Positions 1 to 6,496 of a DNA stretch of 12,143 nucleotides are shown here, in pieces (positions within the stretch are counted from its first letter, which is position 1; every line of letters begins with the position of its first letter). Position numbers and translations under genes: made by a program. The notes beneath the pieces were generated by a model. That model saw only the letters and a list, made by a program, of their open reading frames with translations. It did not search any database and had not been told where the DNA came from. This stretch comes from an uncultured Porphyromonadaceae bacterium (GTDB lineage: Bacteria > Bacteroidota > Bacteroidia > Bacteroidales > Muribaculaceae), in contig URLF01000076.1 of the NCBI GenBank assembly GCA_900548705.1, forward strand, positions 1 through 12,143. The letters are read 5' to 3'.

Positions 1-1
1 C

Positions 2-103
2 GGCCCTACGTGGCACACGGTGAACGATACGCCGGCCAACATCGACCGCAACACGCTCGAGGCCGTGGGCCAGACCATGCTACAGTTAATTTACAACGAA
101 TGA
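2..103 (+). CDS. C-terminal end of an M28-family peptidase / glutaminyl-peptide cyclotransferase-like protein (partial)
   Basis: Only the last 33 codons are present; the gene enters from the left edge and stops with TGA at 101-103. The peptide begins GPTWHTVNDTPANIDRNTLE and ends in LQLIYNE. A 'WHT.ND...NIDR.TL.AVGQ' tail is what I know from the C-terminus of Bacteroidetes zinc peptidases of family M28 (some annotated as glutamine cyclotransferase), where the histidine of WHT is a metal ligand. The fragment is too short to separate peptidase from cyclotransferase. The next gene, sufE, starts 8 nt after the stop, so the two are probably co-transcribed. Confidence 0.6.
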   Translation, partial: GPTWHTVNDTPANIDRNTLEAVGQTMLQLIYNE

Positions 104-110
104 AAGCTAT

Positions 111-557
111 ATGTCTATGCAAACAATAAACGAAATACAAGACGAAATAATCGAAGAGTTCGCCGACCTGGACGACTGGATGGACCGTTACCAGCTGCTC
201 ATCGACATGGGCGGAGAGACGGAACCGCTTCCTGATTCCGACAAGGTGGAGCAGAACCTGATAGACGGCTGCCAGAGCCGCGTGTGGCTCGACGCGACCC
301 TCGACGAGGACGGCAAAGTCAACTTCACCGCCGACTCCGATGCCATCATCGTCAAGGGGATAATATCAATGCTCATCGATGTCCTCTCGGGCCACACCCC
401 CCAGGAAATCCTCGACGCCGACCTCTATTTTATCGACCGCATCGGCCTGTCGGAACACCTATCGCCGACCCGTTCCAACGGCCTGCTCGCGATGATAAAG
501 CAAATACGCGTCTACGCCCTGGCCTTCAAGGAGCTGCAGGAAGCCAAGAAAGCCTGA
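111..557 (+). CDS. sufE: SufE family Fe-S cluster assembly protein
   Basis: This 148-residue protein has the usual SufE length and layout. SufE takes persulfide sulfur from the cysteine desulfurase SufS onto its own cysteine and passes it to the SUF scaffold in the cytoplasm. The catalytic cysteine is Cys54 in the conserved GCQSRVW loop (residues 53-59), and the conserved C-terminal PTRSNGL motif is at 119-125. An acidic DLDDWMDRYQ segment (19-28) matches the start of the SufE fold. Two in-frame ATGs lie at 111 and 117, with no convincing ribosome-binding site to choose between them; 111 is used here. No sufS, sufB, sufC or sufD lies nearby, so this is a stand-alone copy behind a peptidase gene. 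Family assignment is firm; pairing with a particular desulfurase cannot be read from the window. Confidence 0.93.
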   Translation: MSMQTINEIQDEIIEEFADLDDWMDRYQLLIDMGGETEPLPDSDKVEQNLIDGCQSRVWLDATLDEDGKVNFTADSDAIIVKGIISMLIDVLSGHTPQEILDADLYFIDRIGLSEHLSPTRSNGLLAMIKQIRVYALAFKELQEAKKA

Positions 558-596
558 CAAACGAGAAATCAAATAACAAACCAATTTCATACTGCT

Positions 597-2102
597 ATGT
601 TTAAGAACCAACCCAAAGGATTGATTCCCGCGGCCTTGAGCAACATGGGCGAACGCTTCGGCTTCTACGTCATGATGGCCATCCTGACGCTGTTCCTCAT
701 GTCGAAGTTCGACCTCGACGGAGGTCAGGCCGGCGCACTCTACTCGACATTCTACTGCGCCATCTACATCCTCGCCCTCGTGGGAGGCGTGATTGCCGAC
801 AAGACCAAGAACTACAAAGGCACCATCATCGCCGGACTCATCGTAATGTGCCTGGGCTACGCCCTCCTGGCAGTCCCCGCCCTCATCACCACCCAGTGGA
901 TCGCCCTGGGCGCGCTTCTGGTAATCGCGTTCGGTAACGGACTCTTCAAAGGAAACCTCCAGGCCGTCGTGGGACAGCTCTATGACGACCCCAAATACAG
1001 CGACAAGCGCGACTCCGGTTTCCAGATTTTCTACATGTTCATCAACATCGGCGGCTGCATCGCCCCCTTCATCGCCGTATGGGTGCGCAACACCTTCGTC
1101 AAGATGCAGGGCTACGCCTACAACGCCGATCTCCCCGGCCTCTGCAACTCCCTGCTCGCCGGCAGGGATGTCGACAGCGACCTCTTCCTTGAATACGCCA
1201 ACCAGGTATCGCAGACCGAGGTCAACCTTGCCACACTTGAGGACTTCGCCCGCAACTACCTCGAAGCCTTCAACACCGGCTTCCATTACGCCTTCTCGGT
1301 GGCCATCGTGGCGATGCTCATCTCCCTGGCTATCTTCCTCTTCTTCAAGAAATCCCTCCCCACTCCCGGGGCCAAGAAAGCCGCATCCTCATCCAAGAGC
1401 GAAGCCGAGAAAGCTGAAATCCGCCAGTCGGCCAAGGAAATCAAGCAGCGTATCATGGCCCTCATGGCCGTATTCGGCATCGTGATTTTCTTCTGGTTCT
1501 CATTCCACCAGAACGGACTGACCCTGACCATGTTCGCCAAGGACTACACTGACCTCAACCTCTGGGGAATGTCACTCTCGGCTGAAATCTTCCAGTCAAT
1601 CAACCCCTTCGTTGTGGTCTTCCTCACCCCCATCGTCATGTGGGTATTCTCGGCTCTCGCCGCGAAAGGGAAAGAACCCTCGACCCCCAAGAAAATCGGT
1701 ATCGGTATGGGTATCGCCGCCCTGGCCTACGTCGTGATGTGTGTCGCCTCCCTCGGACTCCCCTCACAGGCCTCACTTGACGGTGCGCCCGTTCCCACAG
1801 CCGAACGCGTTACCCCCTGGATTCTTTTCAGCGTCTACTTCATACTGACCGTCGCCGAGCTGTTCATCTCACCCCTCGGACTCTCGTTCGTGTCGAAAGT
1901 CGCACCAGCCCATCTCCAGGGCCTGATGCAGGGGTGCTGGCTCGGAGCTACCGCCGTCGGCAACGCCTGCCTCTTCCTCGGTGCGGTGATGTACCAGAGC
2001 ATCTCCCTGTCGGCCACCTGGAGCGTCTTCGCCATCGTCTGCTTCATATCGATGGCCGTGATGTTCTGCATGGTCAAATGGCTTGAGAGGGTCGCCAAGT
2101 AA
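597..2102 (+). CDS. POT/PTR2 family proton-dependent oligopeptide transporter
   Basis: A 501-residue inner-membrane protein of the major facilitator superfamily with about 12-14 hydrophobic segments. POT hallmarks are present: an ERFGFY motif in the first helix (19-24), the GNGLFKGN...LVG-like segment (113-130) with its conserved lysine (Lys118), and the FYMFINIGG signature (145-153). The family imports di- and tripeptides with protons. The first glutamate of the family's ExxERF motif is replaced by Asn16 (NMGERF), which in studied members takes part in proton coupling, so coupling or substrate may differ. A hydrophilic insert at about 170-225 and a basic Lys/Ser/Ala-rich linker at about 250-285 separate the two halves. 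It starts 39 nt after sufE and ends just before a strong terminator, so it is probably the last gene of that transcript. Confidence 0.9.
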   Translation: MFKNQPKGLIPAALSNMGERFGFYVMMAILTLFLMSKFDLDGGQAGALYSTFYCAIYILALVGGVIADKTKNYKGTIIAGLIVMCLGYALLAVPALITTQWIALGALLVIAFGNGLFKGNLQAVVGQLYDDPKYSDKRDSGFQIFYMFINIGGCIAPFIAVWVRNTFVKMQGYAYNADLPGLCNSLLAGRDVDSDLFLEYANQVSQTEVNLATLEDFARNYLEAFNTGFHYAFSVAIVAMLISLAIFLFFKKSLPTPGAKKAASSSKSEAEKAEIRQSAKEIKQRIMALMAVFGIVIFFWFSFHQNGLTLTMFAKDYTDLNLWGMSLSAEIFQSINPFVVVFLTPIVMWVFSALAAKGKEPSTPKKIGIGMGIAALAYVVMCVASLGLPSQASLDGAPVPTAERVTPWILFSVYFILTVAELFISPLGLSFVSKVAPAHLQGLMQGCWLGATAVGNACLFLGAVMYQSISLSATWSVFAIVCFISMAVMFCMVKWLERVAK

Positions 2103-2126
2103 CCGCTCCTCAACAAGAGACATACC

Positions 2127-2164
2127 GCAAAAGCCCGCAAGCGCGTTTCGCTGCGGGCTTTTGC
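2127..2164 (+). terminator. Intrinsic terminator after the POT transporter gene
   Basis: A perfect 13-bp inverted repeat (2127-2139 and 2152-2164) of the form GCAAAAGCCCGCA / TGCGGGCTTTTGC encloses a 12-nt loop that itself contains a GCG/CGC pair. The GC-rich stem followed by a T stretch, and preceded by an A stretch, is the classic bidirectional rho-independent layout. It lies 24 nt after the transporter stop and closes the peptidase-sufE-transporter transcript before the sigma factor operon. The remaining spacer to 2310 shows no gene; a TATTTTTC at 2280-2287 is a weak -7-like candidate only. Confidence 0.88.
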
Positions 2165-2310
2165 ATATCCGCCCCCACTCACCACGCGTCGCGAAAAAAA
2201 TCAGCGTATGGCTGTAATGTTTCACAGGGGCTGCGCGTCTATTAGACAAAGACCGGTTTTCCGGCCCGGACACCAAGCGTATTTTTCAGAAACAGCAGCT
2301 TCATACACTA

Positions 2311-2817
2311 ATGGACAAAGACGCCCAGACACCGGTATTCCTGCGTCACCGCGCCCTCCTCGGCGCGGTGGCCCGGAAATACCTCATCCAAAAAGAGGAT
2401 GTCGAAGACGCCCTCCAGGAGCTGTTCATACGCGCCTGGGAGAACCGGAAGACCGACACCACCCCGCAACAGAAACGGGCGTTTCTCTTCACCTCCCTGC
2501 GAAACATCTGCGTTGACCTGTTGCGCAAGCGCAAGCTCAGGGGGGTATTCATCGACGACTGCACGGCTCCCGCCGAACCGCCCCTCTCGACCATCAACCC
2601 CGTCGAGAGCGCGGACATCGCCGATGCCATCAGCCGCCAGGCTCTCGCTCATCTCTCCGGGATGACCCTGAAAGTGTTTGAGCTTTACACCTTCGAAGAG
2701 CTTGATTACACCGAAATCGCCCAACGCCTCGCCATCACCCCCGAGACAGCCCGCACCCACCTCTGCCGGGCAAGGAAAACAATGCGTGCCCTGTGCGCGT
2801 CAATTCTAAAAAGCTGA
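2311..2817 (+). CDS. ECF-type RNA polymerase sigma-70 factor
   Basis: A 168-residue protein with only the two regions typical of extracytoplasmic-function sigma factors. Region 2 spans about residues 12-77, with the DALQELFIRAW motif (33-43) and a basic patch RKRK at the end of helix 2.4. Region 4 spans about 113-163, a helix-turn-helix seen in YTEIAQRLAITPETARTHL (133-151). The family directs RNA polymerase to a small regulon when its anti-sigma factor releases it. The next gene, a one-TM protein, starts 3 nt after the stop, the usual sigma/anti-sigma order. No SusC/SusD genes follow, so this does not look like a glycan-uptake (FecI/FecR type) locus. The regulon and signal are unknown. Confidence 0.93.
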   Translation: MDKDAQTPVFLRHRALLGAVARKYLIQKEDVEDALQELFIRAWENRKTDTTPQQKRAFLFTSLRNICVDLLRKRKLRGVFIDDCTAPAEPPLSTINPVESADIADAISRQALAHLSGMTLKVFELYTFEELDYTEIAQRLAITPETARTHLCRARKTMRALCASILKS

Positions 2818-2820
2818 TTT

Positions 2821-3294
2821 ATGGAAGATTTGACATTACAACAATTGGAGAGTCTTGCCATCGGATATTTTGAATGCCGGCTCTCCCGCGCCGAAGAGGA
2901 TGAGCTGCGGAAACTGCTCCTCTGCTCCCCCCTGCGGTCAGAACTGCTTGACGAGTGCCGACTCGCCATGGGACTGGAATCCATCCTGTCGCGCTCCAGC
3001 CGCCGCGACCGCAAACCGGCCACCTTCATCTGGCTCACCATAGCCGCCACCGTGGCACTGCTCCTCTGTACCGGAATCTTCCTCCACCGCGACACCGCTC
3101 TCCACGGCGACGGCGAGGTGTATTACGCCGAGGTCTACATCAACGGCGTGAAGGTTGCCGACCAGAAGACCGCCCTCATCATCGCCGAACGCCAGCGTGA
3201 AGAGTCACTGGCGAGGATGGACTCCCTCTTGCAGGAATCCATACAGAGCCGCGACCGCCAGCTCAGAAACCTGAGGAAACTGACCACCCATTAA
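2821..3294 (+). CDS. Putative membrane-bound anti-sigma factor
   Basis: This 157-residue protein is placed by context and topology, not by a clear domain. Residues 1-65 are soluble and charged, with a LSRAEEDELRKLL stretch (21-33) like the N-terminal helices of anti-sigma factors that bind ECF sigma factors. One hydrophobic segment (about 69-88) would cross the inner membrane. The periplasmic part (89-157) is short and ends in a charged, coiled-coil-like helix (about 118-153) rich in Arg, Glu and Gln. It lacks the large FecR sensor domain (typical FecR proteins exceed 300 residues). The gene starts 3 nt after the sigma gene stop, suggesting translational coupling. The inferred role is holding the sigma factor at the membrane until a signal arrives. 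Confidence 0.65.
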   Translation: MEDLTLQQLESLAIGYFECRLSRAEEDELRKLLLCSPLRSELLDECRLAMGLESILSRSSRRDRKPATFIWLTIAATVALLLCTGIFLHRDTALHGDGEVYYAEVYINGVKVADQKTALIIAERQREESLARMDSLLQESIQSRDRQLRNLRKLTTH

Positions 3295-3310
3295 CACCAT
3301 ACATCCCCCT

Positions 3311-3700
3311 ATGAAACGAACCGCCATCTTGCTGCTCCTGGCCGTCGTGGCCACCGTCACGGCTCTGGCCGCACCACCGAAACTCGCCTGCGAATCCCTC
3401 TTCTCGGAAAAATACCGCACCAACCCCCAGGCCAAGGTCTCAATCATCAACTCCACCGGCAATTACTTCCGTGGACTCAAGGTGACAGAAGACCCGGCTC
3501 TGGTCAAAGAGATTGAGAAAAAAGTCGAAGAGGACAAGAAACTTGCCACAAATACCGTCGAGGAATATTCAGCCGGAAATGTCTACACTCTTATATTAAA
3601 CGTTCCGGGAAACAACAATAGAATGATTAACATCGGCTACACTCGTAGAGGCGCGTCAGTCGACCTGTTTGTGTCCGGGCCTCCAGATGCCTTCAAGTAG
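3311..3700 (+). CDS. Small secreted protein of unknown function, DUF6108-like
   Basis: A 129-residue protein with a clear signal peptide: KR at the N-terminus, a hydrophobic core at 5-18 and a likely cut after ALA (residue 20). The mature part of about 109 residues contains ESLFSEKY (28-35), a segment RGLKVTEDPALVKEIEKKVE (54-73) and a C-terminal run of alternating hydrophobic residues ending in SVDLFVSGPPDAFK. The pattern recalls from memory the Bacteroidales DUF6108 family; I could not confirm this. It follows the putative anti-sigma gene by 16 nt and is probably the third gene of the operon, so it could be a regulon product or part of the signal-sensing system (inference). Its stop is 3 nt from the stop of the convergent EamA-like gene, with no visible terminator between them. 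Confidence 0.6.
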   Translation: MKRTAILLLLAVVATVTALAAPPKLACESLFSEKYRTNPQAKVSIINSTGNYFRGLKVTEDPALVKEIEKKVEEDKKLATNTVEEYSAGNVYTLILNVPGNNNRMINIGYTRRGASVDLFVSGPPDAFK

Positions 3701-3703
3701 CCG

Positions 3704-4638
3704 TCAACCCTCCCTGCTGCCTCTTTCCACTCTTCCCCCACTCTCCGCCTCAAGCTGGGCACGGCTCTTGCTCTTGGTGACCATGAACACCCCCGCGAAC
3801 ACGAGAACCACCGCCAGCCCCTTCATCAGATTGAAGCTGTCAAGCCCCCAGCACACCGCCACCACCGACGCGATCACCGGCTGCACATAGTTGTACATGC
3901 TGGTGATTGTCGGGCGCAGGTACCTTTGCCCGACAGGCAACAGTATGTAGCTAACGAAGGTAGCCCCAACCACCACCATCGCTACTCCCGGCTTATCGCG
4001 CCCCAGTCGGCCGCGGCCATCTCATTGTAGGAGAATGGGATCACGCATATCGACGCGTAGGTGAACATCCACTTCATCAGCGTAACCGGGGAGTATTTGG
4101 CGGTCAGCCGCTTGTAGAAGACAAGATAACAGGCGAAGCTCACCTGCGCCCCCAGGCAAAGCAGGTCGCCCCATACGCTCGACGGCTGTCCGGCAGACGC
4201 GGCTCCGGTGCCTCCCGCTATGAGGATGAATGCCCCGATAGCCCCGACAAACACACCCCCGGCCTTCAGCTTCGTCACCGGCTCACCGAGAAACAACGCC
4301 GCGATAATCATGGTGATTATCGGCGAACTGGTGGTGATTACCGACGCGTTGACTGGGGAGGTCAGGCTCAGCCCGAAAATGAACATCCCTTGGTTGAAAA
4401 TTATTCCGAGCAACGACGCGAAAGCTATGCTCAGCAGGTCGCGGCTGCTTACCTCCTCCTTCTTCGTGAAAAGGGAGACCGTCCAGAACAACACAGCCGC
4501 CCCCAGCATCCTGAACTCCGTCAGCAACAGCGGGGCGATTCCGGAAGCCAGCACAGCTTTCCCAACTGGGGCACTCAGTCCCCACATCGTTTCGGCCCCC
4601 AGCATCGCACCGTGTCCCTTTATCTCATCTGTCTTCAT
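3704..4638 (-). pseudogene. EamA/DMT family transporter gene, frameshifted
   Basis: Two reading frames together make one 10-TM drug/metabolite transporter of the usual ~300 residues. The first part (4638 down to a TAG at 3982-3984, 218 residues) holds the first EamA repeat (about 10-141) and the start of the second (from about 155). The second part continues in the other frame, recognisable from DKPGVAMVVVGATF through YNYVQPVIASVVAVCWG to TGA at 3704-3706. The join needs one extra base, or a deletion equal to minus one modulo three, near 3995-4003, just after DWGA. The seam also looks about 2-3 residues shorter than in relatives I remember, which would favour a real small deletion. EamA proteins export amino acids or metabolites across the inner membrane; substrate unknown. 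The start has an AAAGG directly before ATG. It lies 31 nt downstream of the methyltransferase gene on the same strand. Confidence 0.82.
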
Positions 4639-4669
4639 CCTTTCTGAAAATCATCACTCCGCGACAGCC

Positions 4670-5197
4670 TCACCGCAGCCCCAGATAGAAATGCCATATG
4701 GCCAGCGCGGTAGACACCGCCACATTCAGCGAGTGCTTCGTCCCCTCCTGGGGAATCTCTATGCAGCCGTCGCAAAGGTCCACAACCTCCTGCGCCACTC
4801 CGTCGACCTCGTGGCCCGCCACGATGGCATACTTGCCGTCGCGCTCCACGGGGAACTCCTCCAGGCTGACCGCCCCCTTGACAAGCTCCAGGGCGCAGAC
4901 CTTGTAACCCTCGGCCTGCAGCTCCCTAACCGCGTCGGCGGTCGACGCGTGGTAGCTCCACGCCACCGAGTCCTCAGCCCCGAGGGCAGTCTTGTGAATC
5001 TCCACCGAGGGGGGCGTGGCGGTGATGCCGCAGAGCGCGAGCCGCTCCACACGGAACGCGTCCGAGGTCCTGAACACCGACCCGATATTGTTGAGACTCC
5101 GTATATTGTCAAGCACGACCACCAGGGATATCTTCTTCTTCCGGCGATACCCCTCGACAGTGTCGCGACCCATGTCAAGTATGGTCTTTTTCTCCAT
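4670..5197 (-). CDS. SpoU/TrmH-type RNA 2'-O-ribose methyltransferase
   Basis: A 175-residue protein of the SPOUT class (trefoil-knot SAM methyltransferase). Motif 1 is at NIRSLNNIGSVFRTSDAF (31-48), with the asparagine and arginine that contact RNA and ribose. Motif 2 is AIVAGHEVDG (124-133), with His-Glu where many relatives have Asn-Glu. Motif 3, IPQEGTKHSLNVAVSTA (148-164), forms the SAM-binding knot. At this length it has only the catalytic domain and no separate RNA-binding domain. It probably methylates a tRNA or rRNA ribose; the exact site cannot be assigned. The frame extends upstream to 5311, but the start at 5197 is chosen because homology begins at MEKKTILDMGRDT and the extension would cover the promoter region and the rbfA promoter. 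It is divergent from rbfA. Confidence 0.88.
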   Translation of the reverse strand: MEKKTILDMGRDTVEGYRRKKKISLVVVLDNIRSLNNIGSVFRTSDAFRVERLALCGITATPPSVEIHKTALGAEDSVAWSYHASTADAVRELQAEGYKVCALELVKGAVSLEEFPVERDGKYAIVAGHEVDGVAQEVVDLCDGCIEIPQEGTKHSLNVAVSTALAIWHFYLGLR

Positions 5198-5217
5198 CTG
5201 TTTTCGCTTTTGAGCCA

Positions 5218-5225
5218 CAAAGTTA
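5218..5225 (-). promoter_or_regulatory. Bacteroidetes -7 promoter element for the RNA methyltransferase gene
   Basis: On the minus strand these bases read TAACTTTG, an exact match to the TAnnTTTG -7 element used by the Bacteroidetes primary sigma factor. It lies 20 nt before the chosen start codon at 5197. I see no good TTTG -33 element at the usual distance, so it is called on the -7 motif and its position only. Confidence 0.6.
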
Positions 5226-5257
5226 CGAAAACCGCCCGAAGTTTGGCCGCTTTTCCG

Positions 5258-5265
5258 TAACTTTG
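5258..5265 (+). promoter_or_regulatory. Bacteroidetes -7 promoter element for rbfA
   Basis: TAACTTTG matches TAnnTTTG exactly and would start transcription near 5268-5273, giving rbfA a leader of roughly 55-60 nt. A TTTG at 5242-5245 is only 12 nt upstream, too close for a normal -33 box. With the minus-strand element at 5218-5225 it forms an inverted repeat (CAAAGTTACG at 5218-5227, CGTAACTTTG at 5256-5265), so the two divergent promoters mirror each other. Confidence 0.6.
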
Positions 5266-5328
5266 CGCTCCCCGACAGTGTTATTATCAAATAAAGACAG
5301 ACACAACCCACACATAAAAAACAACATT

Positions 5329-5676
5329 ATGGAAACTACCCGTCAAGCCAAGATAGCACGCCTCTTACAGAAAGAACTGAGCGAAATCCTGCGGCTCCAG
5401 ACCGCCAAGACCCACGGAATCATCATCTCCGTCTCGGCAGTCCGCATCAGCCCCGACCTCTCCATCGCCAAGGCCTACCTCTCGGTGTTCCCCTCCGCCA
5501 AGGCTCCCGAAATCCTCGAGAACCTCACCCGCAACGCCAAGACCATCCGCTACGACCTCGGCCAGAAAGTCCGCTTCCAGCTGCGCAAAGTCCCCGAACT
5601 CGCCTTCTACCTCGACGACTCCCTCGACTACATCGAGAACATCGACAACCTCCTCAAGGAGGAACCCAAAGATTAA
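5329..5676 (+). CDS. rbfA: 30S ribosome-binding factor A
   Basis: A 115-residue protein matching RbfA in length and pattern. RbfA binds the immature 30S subunit and helps 16S rRNA 5'-end maturation, notably in the cold. The N-terminal helix TTRQAKIARLLQKELSEIL (3-21) is typical, and the KH-like core ends with the family pattern RNAKTIRYDLGQKV (68-81) then LRKVPELAFYLDDSLDY (85-101). The frame is open from 5263, but 5329 is chosen because family homology begins at METTRQ and the earlier ATG overlaps the -7 element. The gene stands alone, divergent from the methyltransferase. Downstream is a large repeat region instead of another core gene. In some Bacteroidales I recall a membrane-permease gene next to rbfA, which is absent here. 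Confidence 0.93.
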   Translation: METTRQAKIARLLQKELSEILRLQTAKTHGIIISVSAVRISPDLSIAKAYLSVFPSAKAPEILENLTRNAKTIRYDLGQKVRFQLRKVPELAFYLDDSLDYIENIDNLLKEEPKD

Positions 5677-5786
5677 ATCGGATTCCAAAGATTAGTCGCC
5701 CCTACTCCCGGCTACTTTGCCCCTACCTCCTCCCCCACCTCTCCCAATCCTCCCAAGATTCCCATTTCCCCTGCGATATGGGAAAA

Positions 5787-6318
5787 GGTCTCACGCAGAT
5801 TCCGCAGATACGCAGATTTCTCGCAGATTATTTTAGAGATAAGCAAGATTAAGCCGATTTTTGGGGAAGGGTCTCACAGATTACACAGATTACACAGATG
5901 CCATCCGGAGGCAATCCCTACGGGTGGCTTCTGTTTTGTCTTAGAGGACTTATATTTCATCTCGGATGGCTTCTATCCAATTGTAGGGACGCGCCGCGGC
6001 GCGTCCGCATTCAACCCGGTATTATAAAGTCTCGCAGATTACGCGGATTACGCAGAGGCCATCCGGCAGGAATCTGCGTAATCCGCTTTAATCTGTGGAA
6101 TCCAATGAGCGCAGCAAATCCAATCTGTGTTATCTGTGGAATCCGTGTAATCTGTGAGAGCCTCGGGAGCGCAGCGACCCCTAATCTGAGGAGATGTCGC
6201 CCGGATGGCCTCTGCGTAATCCGCGTAATCTGCGAGACTTTAATTTGAACGCGAGACTTTTCCTGAAAATCCATTTAATCTGCGATTAATCTGCGTATCT
6301 GCGGAATCTGCGTGAGCC
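5787..6318 (+). repeat. Large palindromic interspersed repeat, copy A
   Basis: About 530 bp made mostly of degenerate 9-nt units of the form GCAGATTAC or ACAGATTAC and their reverse complements. The outer ends are inverted: the left begins CTCACGCAGATTCCGCAGAT and the right is its reverse complement, ending TCTGCGTGAG. Inside are several CCATCCGG/CCGGATGG boxes and a 20-bp GC palindrome (5987-6006). The reverse complement of copy B (8863-9374) follows the same order: outer arm, a segment containing ATAAGCAAGATTAAGCCGAT, CCATCC box, palindrome, a CCCGG-TATTATAAAGTCTCGCAG block, then the arms again. The right arm of copy A lacks the AGATAAGCAAGATTAAGCC segment that both arms of copy B have, so copy A looks partly decayed. 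Open frames within it (for example 5898-6248) are low-complexity artefacts. The strand is arbitrary and only marks opposition to copy B. Confidence 0.85.
5987..6006. repeat. 20-bp perfect GC palindrome in repeat copy A
   Basis: GGACGCGCC followed by its mirror (CG GGCGCGTCC type) reads identically on both strands over 20 bp. It is preceded by TTGTAG, whereas in copy B the same palindrome is followed by CTACAA. It could form a very stable cruciform or RNA hairpin. Confidence 0.9.
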
Positions 6319-6338
6319 CCTACCCTCAGCTTGACGAG

Positions 6339-6396
6339 AATGTTATTGAACATACCCGGCTGATTTTCTTTGATAATCAGCCCCACCAATAACATT
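6339..6396 (+). terminator. Nested double hairpin with T run, possible terminator
   Basis: An outer 10-bp stem (AATGTTATTG at 6339-6348 with CAATAACATT at 6387-6396) encloses an inner 8-bp stem (GGCTGATT at 6358-6365 with AATCAGCC at 6375-6382). The outer right arm runs into six T residues (6395-6400). The layout would serve as a terminator for transcripts leaving repeat copy A, but the outer stem is AT-rich and far apart, so a cruciform or an element end is equally possible. Confidence 0.5.
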
Positions 6397-6402
6397 TTTT
6401 GC

Positions 6403-6410
6403 TAACTTTG
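6403..6410 (+). promoter_or_regulatory. Candidate -7 promoter element
   Basis: TAACTTTG is an exact TAnnTTTG match just after the nested hairpin. No -33 TTTG lies at the right distance. Ten nt further on is an imperfect hairpin (CCGG and GCCAT at 6420-6432 pairing with ATGGC and CCGG at 6437-6448, AGAG loop). It could start a transcript running through the structured region and the ORFs that follow. Confidence 0.4.
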
Positions 6411-6485
6411 CGACAGAATCCGGCCCGGCCATAGAGATGGCTCCCCGGAACACACATTCTTATGTAAAAGGTGTTATTGAAATTT

Positions 6486-6493
6486 TATCTTTG
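6486..6493 (+). promoter_or_regulatory. Candidate -7 promoter element for the structured RNA
   Basis: TATCTTTG fits TAnnTTTG exactly and would place the transcription start at about 6497-6500, directly before the closing stem of the structured RNA at 6503. A clear -33 element is missing. Confidence 0.5.
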
Positions 6494-6496
6494 TAA

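Noticed and set aside
459..1286. A 275-codon minus-strand open frame opposite the POT transporter
   Set aside because: It is the antisense shadow of a strongly supported gene and has no recognisable motif.
2821..3294. FecR-type transmembrane sensor
   Set aside because: The periplasmic part is only about 70 residues and the FecR domain is absent; no TonB-dependent receptor gene is nearby.
5242..5245. TTTG as the -33 box for the rbfA promoter
   Set aside because: It is only 12 nt from the -7 element; the usual spacing is about 19-21 nt.
4208..5260. A 350-codon plus-strand open frame opposite the EamA and methyltransferase genes
   Set aside because: It is antisense to two genes with clear family motifs. 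Its product is low-complexity and the GC-rich composition explains the lack of stops.
5198..5311. Longer N-terminus for the RNA methyltransferase starting at 5311
   Set aside because: The extra 38 residues have no family similarity and would be encoded across both divergent promoter elements.
5263..5328. Earlier rbfA start at 5263
   Set aside because: It overlaps the -7 element; RbfA homology begins at the ATG at 5329.
5898..6248. A 116-codon open frame on the plus strand inside repeat copy A, and similar frames in copy B (9049-9252 and 9236-9616 minus)
   Set aside because: The translations are repetitive ITRITQ/RDAPRRVR-like strings produced by the 9-nt repeat and the GC palindrome; there is no domain, signal or sensible start.
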